From NCBI RefSeq assembly GCF_014647795.1, contig NZ_BMPW01000014.1, positions 124,001-188,000 of the forward strand: a DNA stretch of 64,000 nt, in the 5' to 3' direction. Positions 53,531 through 62,772 of the stretch are shown one piece after another (the stretch's first letter is position 1; each line of letters opens with the position of its first letter). The notes under the pieces were generated by a model. It saw only the letters and a list, made by a program, of their open reading frames with translations, was not told the origin of the DNA and did not search any database. Made by a program: the position numbers and the translations under genes. The stretch comes from Actinoplanes campanulatus. GTDB taxonomy: Bacteria > Actinomycetota > Actinomycetes > Mycobacteriales > Micromonosporaceae.

Positions 53531-55120
53531 TCACCAGGTCCGCAGGCCTGGCAGCGCGGTGTTCAGCAGGTGCCGCAGCTCGGCGAGGCGCATCAGCCGC
53601 CCGGCGAGCAGGTAGCCGGCGCCGCCCGCGGCCACCGCGCCCAGCAGGGTGAACAGGGCGCCCGTCCAGGAGGCCGGGCCGGTGACCCAGACGACCAGGC
53701 CGGCGCATCCCGCGCCGGCCGCGGTCGCCACGAAGACCCGCAGATGGGTACGGACGAGGCGCCGGCCGTCGATGTGGCCGAGCCGCCGGCGCAGCACGAG
53801 GGCGGTCACGGTGAGCCCGGCCAGGTAGGCGACCGCGTACGCCACCGGGATGCCGATGACGATGTCCCGCTTCGGCAGCAGTGCCCCGGCGACGGCGCAT
53901 CCGGCCACCCCGACCGCGGCGACCAGCACCGTGATCAGCGCCGATGTCCGGGTGTCCTGGAGGGCGTACAGGCCGCGCTGGAGGATCATGTAGCTGGTGA
54001 ACGGCACCAGGGTGAGCCCGAACGCGGTCAGGACCAGGCCGAGCACCCGGACCGTGGCCGGATCGCTGTTGCCGTGGTCGAACAGCACCACCGCGACGGT
54101 CGGGCCGAGCAGCACGAAGGCGGCCGCGATCGGCGCCATCACCACCAGGGCGGTGCGCACCGCCCGGGACAGCCCGACGGTGACCCGCTGGTGTTCGCCG
54201 CGGGCCGCGTACTCGCTGAGCCGGGGCAGCATGGCGGTCATCACCGACACCGCGATGACCGCGAACGGCACGAGGTAGACGGCGCTCGCGTTCTGGAAGG
54301 CGGTGATGCCGCCCGCCCCGCCCCAGGACGCGGCCCGGGTGGCCGCCGCGGTGAGCGTCTGCGAGGCGACGACCGCCACCAGCACCCACACGCCGAGCCT
54401 GCCGATCCGCCGGATCGCGATGCCGCGCGGGTCCAGGTGCAGCCGGATCGGGAAGCCGCTGCGGCGCAGCGCCCACACCACGAGCAGCGCCTGCGCGAAC
54501 ACTCCGGCCGTCGTGCCGACCGCGAGCAGCAGCAGCTCCCCGGTGCTCGGGTCGGTGCCGGTGGCGCCGCCGATCGCCAGGTAGACGAGCCCCACCGCGA
54601 TGACGATGACGCTGTTCACCAGGGGCGCCCACGCTCCGGTGGCGAACCGGCCGCGGATGTTGAGGATGGCTCCGGTGGTCGCGCTGACACCGTAGAAGAG
54701 GATCTGCGGGAGGAAGAACCGGCTGAACACGATGGCCAGGTCCCGCTGGTCGCGGGTGAAGCCGGGGGCGTACAGGTCGATCAGCAGCGGCGCGGCGAGC
54801 ACGGCCAGGACGGTGACCGCGCCGAGCACGTAGACGATCAGCGACAGCAGCCGCTGCGCGTAGAGCACTCCGCCGTCGGGTTCGCGCAGCGCCGCCCGGG
54901 TGAGCAGCGGCACCACGATGCTGGCCATGGTGCCGCCGACGATCAGCTCGTAGACGGCGTTCGGCACGGTGTTGGCCAGGTTGTACGTGTCGAGCAACCG
55001 GCCGCCCAGCCCCAGCGCGGCGGCGAGCACCAGGATCCGCAGGAACCCGGCGACCCGCGAGGCGAGGGTGGCGACGGCCATCCGCTGCCCGGCGCGCCCG
55101 ATCGAAGATCCGTCTGTCAC
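53531..55120 (-). CDS. Lipid II flippase-like MurJ/MviN family protein
   Basis: A 529-residue membrane protein with about fourteen helices. The family opening VATLASRVAGFLRILVLAAA, then NLANTVPNAVYELIVGGTMA, is diagnostic of MurJ/MviN; SEYAARGEHQRV and QRGLYALQDTRTSA follow. It should flip peptidoglycan lipid precursors. GTG 55120 overlaps the kinase stop by three bases (ACGTGACA). The 103-base gap before the PQ-loop gene contains nothing certain; a 19-codon minus-strand frame ending at 53475 (MTYFVVGAASVVLRFSTTL) is too short to call. Confidence 0.88.
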   Translation of the reverse strand: MTDGSSIGRAGQRMAVATLASRVAGFLRILVLAAALGLGGRLLDTYNLANTVPNAVYELIVGGTMASIVVPLLTRAALREPDGGVLYAQRLLSLIVYVLGAVTVLAVLAAPLLIDLYAPGFTRDQRDLAIVFSRFFLPQILFYGVSATTGAILNIRGRFATGAWAPLVNSVIVIAVGLVYLAIGGATGTDPSTGELLLLAVGTTAGVFAQALLVVWALRRSGFPIRLHLDPRGIAIRRIGRLGVWVLVAVVASQTLTAAATRAASWGGAGGITAFQNASAVYLVPFAVIAVSVMTAMLPRLSEYAARGEHQRVTVGLSRAVRTALVVMAPIAAAFVLLGPTVAVVLFDHGNSDPATVRVLGLVLTAFGLTLVPFTSYMILQRGLYALQDTRTSALITVLVAAVGVAGCAVAGALLPKRDIVIGIPVAYAVAYLAGLTVTALVLRRRLGHIDGRRLVRTHLRVFVATAAGAGCAGLVVWVTGPASWTGALFTLLGAVAAGGAGYLLAGRLMRLAELRHLLNTALPGLRTW

Positions 55121-57483
55121 GTGACGTGCATACCGTCTCCCCTGCCCCCGGAGCGAATCGGGCCGCCACGCAGGGTGCGCAGCAGCTCGGTGATGGCGAA
55201 CGGCTTCTCCAGCAACGGGGTGGCCGCGGAGCCGGCGGGCGCGACGTCGAGCAGCGGTTCGGCGTACCCGGACATGTAGATCACCCGGATGTCCGGGATC
55301 AGCTCGACCACCCGCTGGGCCAGCTCGCCGCCGTGCATCCTCGGCATCATCACGTCGGTGAGCAGCACGTCGATCTCGTCGCGGTGCCGGTGCGCCAGGG
55401 TCAGGGCGGCCGGGCCGTCGGGGGCGGTCAGGACGCGGTAGCCGTGGCGGGTGAGTGCCCGGGCGGTGGACTCGCGGACGCCCTCCTCGTCGTCGGCGAG
55501 CAGGATGACGTGGTGCCGCCCCGGCTCGCCGGCATCCGGGCCGCCCTCGTCCGGGACGATCTCCTCCTCCGGGTCGGTGTACGCCTCGTCGGTGGCCGGC
55601 AGCAGGACCGTCATGGTGGTGCCCTCGCCGGGACTCGACGTGACGGCCAGGCAGCCGCCGGCCTGGCCGACGATCCCGTAGACGGCGGCCAGCCCGAGCC
55701 CCGTACCCGGGCTCTTGTCCTTGGTGGTGAAGAACGGCTCGAAGGCGCGCGCCGCCACGTCGGCGGACATGCCGACGCCGGTGTCGGTGACCCGCAGGCG
55801 CAGGTAGCGGCGCCCGGTCTCGGGTGGCGGCTGATAGCCGGGGTCGTCGCCGTCGAATTGGAGGTTGTCGGCGGCGATGCCCACCGGGCCCCCGCCGGGC
55901 ATCGCGTCCCGGGCGTTGACCACCAGGTTGACCAGCAGCTGGTCGAGCTGTCCGGGATCGAGCAGGACCGGCCACAACCCCGGTACTGCGGTCAGCCGCA
56001 GCTCGTGGCCCGTACCGACCGCGGTGCGCAGCGACGGCAGCAGCCGGTCCAGGACGGCGCCCGGTTCCAGCACCCTCGGCCGGTTGAGGTCCCGCCGGCT
56101 GAAGGTGAGCAGCCGCTGGGTGAGCCCGGCGCCCCGCTCGGCGGCCTTCCGGATCCGGTCGAGGTCGTCGGCGAACGGCTGCCACTGTCCCGGGTCGGTC
56201 CGGGCCAGGTCGGCGACCTCGTCCCCGAGCAGGTCGGTGTAGTTGGAGATGACGGCGAGCAGATTGTTGAAGTCGTGGGCGACACCGCCGGCCAGCTGTC
56301 CGAGAGCCTCCAGCCGCTGCGTCCGCTGCCGCTGCACCTGTTCGGCGAGGCGGGCCCGTTCGTGTTCGGCCGCCACCCGCTCGGTGATGTCGCGTCCGGC
56401 GACCAGCAGCATGTGCTCGCCGGCGCTGTCGAACCGGGTCACCGTGCTCTCGGTGGGCACCAGGGTCCCGTCGGCGCGGACGATATCGACGTAGATCACG
56501 GCCGACGGCAGCGCGGACTCGAACAGCGCGGACACCATCCGGGCGACGCGCTCCCGCTCGTACCCGGGCAGGAACCGGTCGTAGGACTCGTCCAGCAACT
56601 CCTCCCGCGAGTAGCCGAGCAGCCGTTCGGTGCCCTGATTGACCATCACGATCCGGCCGTCGGGCGAGACCCCGGTGATCGCCTCCGGCACCGCCTCGAG
56701 CAGCGCCCGCAGCTTCTCCTCGGCCCGGTGTTGCTCGGTCAGGTCGCGGGTCGCCGCGATGAGCACCGGCTCGTCGGGTTCCTCGTGCCAGCTCAACGTC
56801 GTCTCGCCGGGCAGCACGGTCCCGTCCCGGCGCCGCAGCCGGGTCGCCAGCGTCCGGGTGCGGTCGCGCAGCCGGGGATCGGCCAGCAGGCGCGCATGCA
56901 GCTCGATCATGTCGGTGCGGGCCTCCTCGGCGAAGAGCGTCCGCGCCTGCCGGCCGGTCAACTCCTCCGGCCGGTAACCCAGCAGCCGTTCGCAGGACCG
57001 GTTGGCGAATACGATCCGCCCCTCACGGTCGATGCCGACGATCGCGTCCGGGGTGGCCTCCAGCAGCGCCGTCATCCGGGCCTCCGACCGGATCTCGTCG
57101 GTCAGCTCGTGAGCGACGCTGACCACGCCGCGCACCGATCCGTCGGTGCCCTCCATCGGCGCGAACGACATCCGGACCGGTACGCGCGTGCCGTCCTTGC
57201 GCAGCCGCACGGTCCGCAACTGCGCCGTGGGGGTGCCCCGGAGGGCCTTCTGGAAGATCTGCCAGTCACGCTCGGCGACGTCGGCCGGGTACATCATCGT
57301 CACCGGCCGGCGTCGCACCTCGTCGCAGCGGTAGCCGTAGATCCGCTCGGCCGCCGGATTCCAGGCGGTGATCCGCCCCTGCGTGTCGCAGCCGATGATG
57401 GCGTCCGCGGTGGAACTCACCACCGACGACAGGAAGCCCTCGTCATGCCTCTTCCCGGTTCGTTTCCTGCCCTGCATGACCAT
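55117..57483 (-). CDS. Multi-PAS hybrid sensor histidine kinase
   Basis: A 788-residue soluble sensor. Three PAS domains (starting SSTADAIIGCDTQGRITAWN, LEATPDAIVGIDREGRIVFA, LEAVPEAITGVSPDGRIVMV) lead to the H-box GGVAHDFNNLLAVISN, N-box VNARDAMP, G-boxes DTGVGM and GTGLGL, then a C-terminal receiver (ILLADDEEGVRESTARAL, LLTDVMMP, EKPFAI). Signals are probably sensed in the cytoplasm. The output partner is unknown. ATG 57483 or 57477 is the start. MurJ is translated from the overlapping downstream start. Confidence 0.88.
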   Translation of the reverse strand: MVMQGRKRTGKRHDEGFLSSVVSSTADAIIGCDTQGRITAWNPAAERIYGYRCDEVRRRPVTMMYPADVAERDWQIFQKALRGTPTAQLRTVRLRKDGTRVPVRMSFAPMEGTDGSVRGVVSVAHELTDEIRSEARMTALLEATPDAIVGIDREGRIVFANRSCERLLGYRPEELTGRQARTLFAEEARTDMIELHARLLADPRLRDRTRTLATRLRRRDGTVLPGETTLSWHEEPDEPVLIAATRDLTEQHRAEEKLRALLEAVPEAITGVSPDGRIVMVNQGTERLLGYSREELLDESYDRFLPGYERERVARMVSALFESALPSAVIYVDIVRADGTLVPTESTVTRFDSAGEHMLLVAGRDITERVAAEHERARLAEQVQRQRTQRLEALGQLAGGVAHDFNNLLAVISNYTDLLGDEVADLARTDPGQWQPFADDLDRIRKAAERGAGLTQRLLTFSRRDLNRPRVLEPGAVLDRLLPSLRTAVGTGHELRLTAVPGLWPVLLDPGQLDQLLVNLVVNARDAMPGGGPVGIAADNLQFDGDDPGYQPPPETGRRYLRLRVTDTGVGMSADVAARAFEPFFTTKDKSPGTGLGLAAVYGIVGQAGGCLAVTSSPGEGTTMTVLLPATDEAYTDPEEEIVPDEGGPDAGEPGRHHVILLADDEEGVRESTARALTRHGYRVLTAPDGPAALTLAHRHRDEIDVLLTDVMMPRMHGGELAQRVVELIPDIRVIYMSGYAEPLLDVAPAGSAATPLLEKPFAITELLRTLRGGPIRSGGRGDGMHVT

Positions 57484-57616
57484 GAGGATCACCGTCCGTA
57501 GCGAGATCTCCGCTGGAGCACGGACGCCCGCCCGGTCGCGCCGCGACGAGTGATGTCCCCAGTCTCCCCCGGCGCAGTCCGGCCGACCCGATTTTCGCCG
57601 GAAACGTCCGGTGCTG

Positions 57617-58348
57617 CTACAGGACGCAACCAGGGAAGATCGATGCGAGGGTCGGCAGGTTACGCCGTGCGCACCGGGGCACCTCCGGTGCCACGGCCTT
57701 GCTCCCGAGGCGGCCCGCGGCGACGTCATGCACGAAGTGGTGGAATGCGTCGACCACCGGCAGGAAACGCAGATCCTCCACGTCCTCGGCACCGATCGCG
57801 CGCTTCTCCAGGGCCGCCTGCGCGAAGACGCGCACCACACCACGCCACGACCGGTATCGCGCCTCCACCAACTCACTGCGGGCATTGAGCCCGAGTACGT
57901 CAATCGTCTCCCGCCCCTGCGGGGTGAGGTCGATGAAGTGGCCGGTGCTGGCTAGCGTCATGTGATCGGCGGAGTCCTCTACGCTCGGGTCCAGCAGAAG
58001 CGGCTGCCCGGCCGGCCCGACCGGGAATCTCTCCCTCTTCGCCTGCTGGTTGCAGTAGCCACAGGCGAGGATGTGATTGGCCCATACGAAGGTTCGCGGC
58101 GGGTCGTGGGCGATCGGCACGAAGTGGTCGACATCCGTACCGCGGCTCTCGTAGCAGTACATGCAGAACGACGGTCGTGCGCACATCGTGAGCAGCTCGG
58201 TCCTGAGCCTCCGGCGGGTGGTGGTGGCGGCGCTCCAATTCGTACGTGCGGTCTGTTGAGGGTTGGCACTGCTGACGATCTTTGCGGTCTCGCTGGCCAG
58301 TCCTGTGGAGAGCCGCGCGGGAAGCGGGCGGCGCTGGATCGGGATCAA
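57617..58348 (-). CDS. HNH endonuclease (PtuB-like) of a Septu-type pair
   Basis: A 243-residue nuclease. The zinc/HNH core reads CMYCYESRGTDVDHFVPIAH with WANHILACGYCNQQAKRERF: two C-x-x-C pairs, the D-H catalytic step and N/H of the third motif. TTG at 58348 overlaps the stop of the ATPase gene (TTGA), so the two are translationally coupled. This gene order and domain pair match Septu (PtuA ATPase, PtuB HNH nuclease), a phage-defence system. Upstream basic sequence (about residues 5-50) may bind the ATPase. Confidence 0.82.
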   Translation of the reverse strand: MIPIQRRPLPARLSTGLASETAKIVSSANPQQTARTNWSAATTTRRRLRTELLTMCARPSFCMYCYESRGTDVDHFVPIAHDPPRTFVWANHILACGYCNQQAKRERFPVGPAGQPLLLDPSVEDSADHMTLASTGHFIDLTPQGRETIDVLGLNARSELVEARYRSWRGVVRVFAQAALEKRAIGAEDVEDLRFLPVVDAFHHFVHDVAAGRLGSKAVAPEVPRCARRNLPTLASIFPGCVL

Positions 58349-59682
58349 GAATCGTCCCCGAGCACGTCGCGCACCCGGCTACCGGGAGACGGCGCAATCG
58401 CCTCGGACAGTCGCACCAGCTCAGCGAGATCCTCGGGGTGTGCCTGACCGCGGATGGCGAGCCGTTCCAGGCGGGTCAGCACGGCCCTCAGCTCGTCGAC
58501 GCGTTCGGAGTAGGGCGAGTCCAGCCCGAAGAGCTCGGTGAGAACCGCGTCGTCTCCGCTTCCGTTCACGACCCGGCGGAAGAGTCCCTCATCCGCGACC
58601 TGCGGCGGGAAGTCGTCCTCCGGCCCGGGAAGCTGGATCAGACCGCCGGGTGAGGCGCTCTGACAGATGTACGGGCTGTGGCTCGTGACGATGAACTGGA
58701 TGTAGGGAAAGTGCTTCAGCAGCCAGGGCGCGATCCGCTTCTGCCAGGAAACGTGGAGGTGCACGTCGATCTCATCGATGAGCACCACGCCGGAGGTATG
58801 GATGGCCGGGCTCCGATCGGGCGCCCATGCGATCCTGCCACCGAAGCATTCGTTGATCTGGCGCACGATGTCGGTCACCAATGCGGTGACGGTGCGGTAG
58901 CCGTCGCTCATCTCTTCGATGCGGATCGGGAAGCCGGGCTCTCTGGTGATCCACAGTCCGTCGGGATCCACTCGGTCCACCGCGTACCCGTCGGGGAACA
59001 AGCCGTCGTTAAGCAGCCCGATGACACGTTCCTCCAGCTCGGCGTAGCCGACGCGGTTGGACCGGGCACGATAGTTGACCTGCTGGAGCCACTGGACGGT
59101 CTCGGCGAGGGAGGCCTCTTCACGGAACAGGGTCGCGAACCGCGCCGCGGTCCAGTCGCCGGCCATCAGTCGTGCGACCTCGCCACTCGTTCCGGCCAAC
59201 CGGCGGAACGGGCCGTAACCCGCGGCGAACCAACCGGTCGGCTTCGGCGACCAGAGCGCCCGCTCGGCCATCACTGCTCCCGGGACACCTCGCACGTCGG
59301 CTTGGGGTCGTGCTCGCGCGCCCTCGGTCTGTTCCCATCTCAATGCGGCCGGGAAGGCGTCACCCGACCACCCCGTTCCCAGGTTGATCTCTCCGAAGTC
59401 CCGGACGACTTCCGCGTTGACCGTTGCCACGGCCCGCCCGTGGCTGACCCAGTCCCGGTCACCCTCCGTCAGGCTGTTGGCCACCTCCGGACCGGCGAGC
59501 GCGGTCGCGGCGGCACGGAGAAGCGTCGACTTCCCGGAGCCGTTACGGCCGGCGACGACATAGAACCCCCGATAACGGTCGTGCACGTCGCCGTTTTCCT
59601 GATCCCGCCCGAAACGGAGATCGACGGCTCGGGTCCCGTGGAATCCTCGCACTCCATTGATGCGCAGGCGACGCAGGTACAC
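58345..59682 (-). CDS. AAA ATPase (PtuA-like) of a Septu-type pair
   Basis: A 445-residue ABC-like ATPase of the OLD/AAA_15-21 type. Opening LRRLRINGVRGFHG; Walker A VVAGRNGSGKSTLLRAAATA; ABC-like EMSDGYRTVTALV; Walker B VVLIDEIDVHLHVSWQKRI; switch His in FIVTSHSPYICQ. No TOPRIM domain, which separates it from OLD nucleases and agrees with PtuA. GTG 59682 is preferred because GGAGGG lies seven bases upstream, inside the 5-codon longer reading from 59697. The HNH gene follows with overlap. Confidence 0.82.
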   Translation of the reverse strand: MYLRRLRINGVRGFHGTRAVDLRFGRDQENGDVHDRYRGFYVVAGRNGSGKSTLLRAAATALAGPEVANSLTEGDRDWVSHGRAVATVNAEVVRDFGEINLGTGWSGDAFPAALRWEQTEGARARPQADVRGVPGAVMAERALWSPKPTGWFAAGYGPFRRLAGTSGEVARLMAGDWTAARFATLFREEASLAETVQWLQQVNYRARSNRVGYAELEERVIGLLNDGLFPDGYAVDRVDPDGLWITREPGFPIRIEEMSDGYRTVTALVTDIVRQINECFGGRIAWAPDRSPAIHTSGVVLIDEIDVHLHVSWQKRIAPWLLKHFPYIQFIVTSHSPYICQSASPGGLIQLPGPEDDFPPQVADEGLFRRVVNGSGDDAVLTELFGLDSPYSERVDELRAVLTRLERLAIRGQAHPEDLAELVRLSEAIAPSPGSRVRDVLGDDS

Positions 59683-59810
59683 CGACGGGCCCTCCACTGA
59701 ATGAAACCTTCGACCGGCAGCAGTCTACTGGGGCCCCTACCCTCAGCCTGACGACGAATGCGCGGTCAGGGGTGCCGTGCGATCAGGCCGGCCGGTGACC
59801 CCTCACATGG

Positions 59811-60653
59811 TCACCTCGCCGAGGGGGAGAGGGCCTCGCTGAACGGGCCGGGCACGACCGGGATCTCGAGGGTGGTGGCGCCGGACTCGACCGTGATGAC
59901 GTGCACGTGCTGGTAGCGCTCGTGCGGGCGGGCCCAGAGGTTGCCGATCCGGGCCCGCGGCAGGACGGTGCGGGCCAGCGAGAAGTCGTCGCCGGGGCCG
60001 GTGAACCAGTCCCGGCGGTGGATGATCTGCCACTCGCGGTCGTCGCCGACGATGATCGAGGCGGGCATGGCCACCAGCCGCATCCGGTGGCGCAGGTGCT
60101 GCCGGTAGGAGACGTTGAGCAGCCGCATCCCCGGTTCCCGGTCGATCAGCCGCCGGTAGTCGGTGAGCAGTCCGATGTCCTCCGGGCCGACGTGCGGATC
60201 GACGCGGTAGGGGTCGGCCGGCCCGGGCGGCGCGGCCGGCAGGTACACCTCGCGGAGCACCCGGATCAGGTCGCGGACCGGGGCGCCGGCCGAGCCGTTG
60301 TACGGGATGGTCAGCGCCGGCCCATCGAGCGTGTGGATCGTCAACTGGCCGTTGAGCAGGCGCACACCGTCCCGGATGGCGGCGATCCGGTCGAACGGGA
60401 TGCGGGCGGTGCCGTAGGTGTCCTCGTGCCGGATGAGAACGGTGAGGATCTCGTCGCCGACCGCGATCACGTAGTCGTACAGGTGCATGTGGGGGTTGGC
60501 GTTGCGGCGCTCGATGTCGCGCGGCACTTTCAGGACCAGTCGGTGGGCTCGCGGATCGAGGCCGGAGTCCCGGTAGAGGCGGGGCAGGCCGTCGACGTCG
60601 GTGACCTCGTCGATCCAGGGCCCGAAGGCGTCGAACTCGGCGGTGCTGCGCAT
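59811..60653 (-). CDS. Conserved hypothetical protein (280 aa)
   Basis: No family recognised. It reads as a soluble alpha/beta protein: DRIAAIRDGVRLLNGQLTIH, then IPYNGSAGAPVRDLIRVLRE look like PH-like strands and helix; a long N-terminal third holds MHLYDYVIAVGDEIL. No signal peptide or helices. ATG 60653 has no clear RBS. It is divergent from a Rieske oxygenase gene with 61 bases between; a few actinobacterial conserved hypotheticals have this neighbour, but I cannot confirm it. Confidence 0.6.
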   Translation of the reverse strand: MRSTAEFDAFGPWIDEVTDVDGLPRLYRDSGLDPRAHRLVLKVPRDIERRNANPHMHLYDYVIAVGDEILTVLIRHEDTYGTARIPFDRIAAIRDGVRLLNGQLTIHTLDGPALTIPYNGSAGAPVRDLIRVLREVYLPAAPPGPADPYRVDPHVGPEDIGLLTDYRRLIDREPGMRLLNVSYRQHLRHRMRLVAMPASIIVGDDREWQIIHRRDWFTGPGDDFSLARTVLPRARIGNLWARPHERYQHVHVITVESGATTLEIPVVPGPFSEALSPSAR

Positions 60654-60714
60654 GGTGATCAGCAAATCAGACGCCTCTTGAGCGGCGGCACCGGGCGGCC
60701 CTAACGTTCGGATC

Positions 60715-61857
60715 ATGACCAATATCGATGGGTGGGACGTCAAGGACATCGGATCCGGGTACGACGCCGATCCAGGACTGTCCATGTCGCTGCGGGCGGA
60801 GGCGTACCTCGACCCGAAGTGGCTGGATCTCGAACAACGGGCCGTTTTCGCCCGCACCTGGCAGTGGGTCTGTCACGTGGAGAAGCTGCGGGCGCCGGGC
60901 AGCTACGTGGCGGCCACGGTGGCCGGGATGCCGGTCGCCGTGGTCCGCGACTCCGGCGGCGCTCTGCGCGCCTTCTACAACGTGTGCAAGCACCGGGCCC
61001 ACGAGCTGCTGTCCGGCTCGGGCGTCACGAAGAGCATCGTCTGCCCGTACCATGCCTGGGTCTATGACCTCGACGGCGGCCTGCGCCGGGCCCGCAAGAC
61101 CGACCGGATGCGGGATTTCGATCCCGGCGGGATCCGCCTGGACCGGATCCGGGCCGAGGAGTTCGGCGGTTTCGTGTACGTCAACCTGGATCCGGCCGCC
61201 GCGCCGCTGGCCGAGCAGGCGCCGGACCTGGCCGCCGAGATCGCCCGGTGGGCGCCGGACGTCGCGTCGCTGACGTTCGCGAGGCGGCTCACCTACGACA
61301 TCCGGTCGAACTGGAAGAACGTCATCGACAACTTCCTGGAGTGCTACCACTGTCATGTCGCGCATCGCGAGTTCGTGGCGCTGGTCGACATGGACACCTA
61401 CGAGGTGCGCACGCACGGGATCTGGTCCAGCCATTTCGCCGAGGCGGGACGGGAGGACAATCCGGCGTACGACGTGTCCGGCGCCTCGGTGACCCAGCAC
61501 GCGGTGTGGTGGCTGTGGCCGAACACCTGCCTGCTGCGGTATCCGGGGCGTGGCAACTTCATGGTGTTGCAGGTGATTCCGGCCGGGCCGGACCGGACGC
61601 TCGAGACGTGGGACTTCTACTTCGAGACGCCCGAGCTGGACGGGGCCGAGGTCGAGGCGGTCCGCTACATCGACGAGGTGCTCCAGCAGCAGGACATCGC
61701 GATCGTGGAGAGCGTCCAGCGCGGCATGGCGACGCCCGCTTTCGATCAGGGGCGGATCGTGTCCGACCCGGCGGCGCCCGGTCTCTCCGAGCACGGCGTG
61801 CACCATTTCCACGGCCTGCTGCTGGCGGCGTACGAGGATTTCGTGCTCCGGCGGTGA
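60715..61857 (+). CDS. Rieske 2Fe-2S ring-hydroxylating-type oxygenase, alpha subunit
   Basis: A 380-residue oxygenase. The Rieske site is CKHRAHELLSGSGVTKSIVC followed by PYHAW (C-x-H-x17-C-x-x-H), and the mononuclear iron site is NFLECYHCHVAHREF. The C-terminal domain is of SRPBCC type. Similarity of layout to choline/carnitine/glycine betaine monooxygenases suggests a quaternary-amine substrate, but aromatic dioxygenases share it. No reductase partner is adjacent. TAACGT (60700-60705) lies 9 bases before the ATG, so the mRNA may be leaderless. Confidence 0.88.
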   Translation: MTNIDGWDVKDIGSGYDADPGLSMSLRAEAYLDPKWLDLEQRAVFARTWQWVCHVEKLRAPGSYVAATVAGMPVAVVRDSGGALRAFYNVCKHRAHELLSGSGVTKSIVCPYHAWVYDLDGGLRRARKTDRMRDFDPGGIRLDRIRAEEFGGFVYVNLDPAAAPLAEQAPDLAAEIARWAPDVASLTFARRLTYDIRSNWKNVIDNFLECYHCHVAHREFVALVDMDTYEVRTHGIWSSHFAEAGREDNPAYDVSGASVTQHAVWWLWPNTCLLRYPGRGNFMVLQVIPAGPDRTLETWDFYFETPELDGAEVEAVRYIDEVLQQQDIAIVESVQRGMATPAFDQGRIVSDPAAPGLSEHGVHHFHGLLLAAYEDFVLRR

Positions 61858-61890
61858 CGGCCACGATCGTCTTCGATAGCGTTCCCCGTC

Positions 61891-62397
61891 GTGCGCATGT
61901 TGTTCGTGACCGTGGTCGCCGTGATCGCCGCCTTTCTGATCAGCCCGCTGGTGCGCGCCGACGAGAACTGCGCCCCCTCCCCCACGCCGTCGGCGCTCGG
62001 CCACTGGACCGACGAGCAGCTCGCCAACGCGCGCCTCATCGTCACCATCGGCAACGAGCGGCGGGTGCCGGAGGAGGCGCTGGTCATCGCGGTGGCGACC
62101 GCGTTGCAGGAGTCCCGGCTGCGCAATCTGCCGGGCGGCGACCGGGACTCGATCGGCCTGTTCCAGCAGCGGCCCAGCCAGGGGTGGGGCACGCCGCGGC
62201 AGCTCACCGATCCGGCGTACCAGACCGGGAAGTTCTACGACCGCCTGCTCACCGTCGACGGCTGGCAGAGGATGCGGCTCACCGAGGCGGCCCAGGCGGT
62301 GCAGGTGTCGGCGTTCCCGGAGGCCTACGCGAAACACGCGAAGACCGCGGCCCAACTGGTGGGCGCGCTCGGCGGGTGCCATAGCATCGCCAGGTGA
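61891..62397 (+). CDS. Secreted lysozyme-like/transglycosylase-fold protein
   Basis: A 168-residue protein with an N-terminal signal (MLFVTVVAVIAAFLISPLV). The mature part has NERRVPEEALVIAVATALQE, SRLRNLPGGDRDSIGLFQQR and the PSQGW block, which resembles a lytic transglycosylase-like fold (E-S and G-L-F-Q-Q-R). It is often labelled heavy-metal transporter in error. GTG 61891 or ATG 61897 is the start. It overlaps the DUF2750 gene by four bases. Confidence 0.72.
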   Translation: MRMLFVTVVAVIAAFLISPLVRADENCAPSPTPSALGHWTDEQLANARLIVTIGNERRVPEEALVIAVATALQESRLRNLPGGDRDSIGLFQQRPSQGWGTPRQLTDPAYQTGKFYDRLLTVDGWQRMRLTEAAQAVQVSAFPEAYAKHAKTAAQLVGALGGCHSIAR

Positions 62398-62771
62398 CAT
62401 CGGATGACATTCCCCGCCGTGAGGCGGAGCAGTTGCGCGAGCTGGACGAGACGGCCCGGGTGGCCCGGACGTTCGAGGCCATCGCGGACCGGGGCGCCCT
62501 CTGGGTGTGGGGCGACGAGGGCGACGTCCTGTTCACCGAGGACGCCCGGCGGCGCAACCTGCTGCCGATCTGGCCGTACGCGACGGTCGCCCGGCTGGAG
62601 AACGAGGGCGAGGTCGACGGCGAGCACGCCATCCGCATCCCGGCCGACGTGTTCCTGCGCGAATGGCTGCCGCAGCTGGAGGAGGACGACGCCGACATCG
62701 CGGTCTTCCCGGTGGAGGAGCGGAACGCGGCGGTGCTGACACTCGCCGAGTTCCGCTCCCGGTTGCGCTGA
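62394..62771 (+). CDS. DUF2750 family protein
   Basis: A 125-residue soluble protein. ALWVWGDEGDVLFTEDARRR, then LLPIWPYATVARLENEGEVD and the EWLPQLEEDDADIAVFPVEE tail match DUF2750, a small family of unknown function sometimes linked to toxin immunity-like folds. GTG 62394 overlaps the preceding stop (GTGA), giving coupled translation. No toxin gene is adjacent. Confidence 0.85.
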   Translation: MTSDDIPRREAEQLRELDETARVARTFEAIADRGALWVWGDEGDVLFTEDARRRNLLPIWPYATVARLENEGEVDGEHAIRIPADVFLREWLPQLEEDDADIAVFPVEERNAAVLTLAEFRSRLR

Positions 62772-62772
62772 C

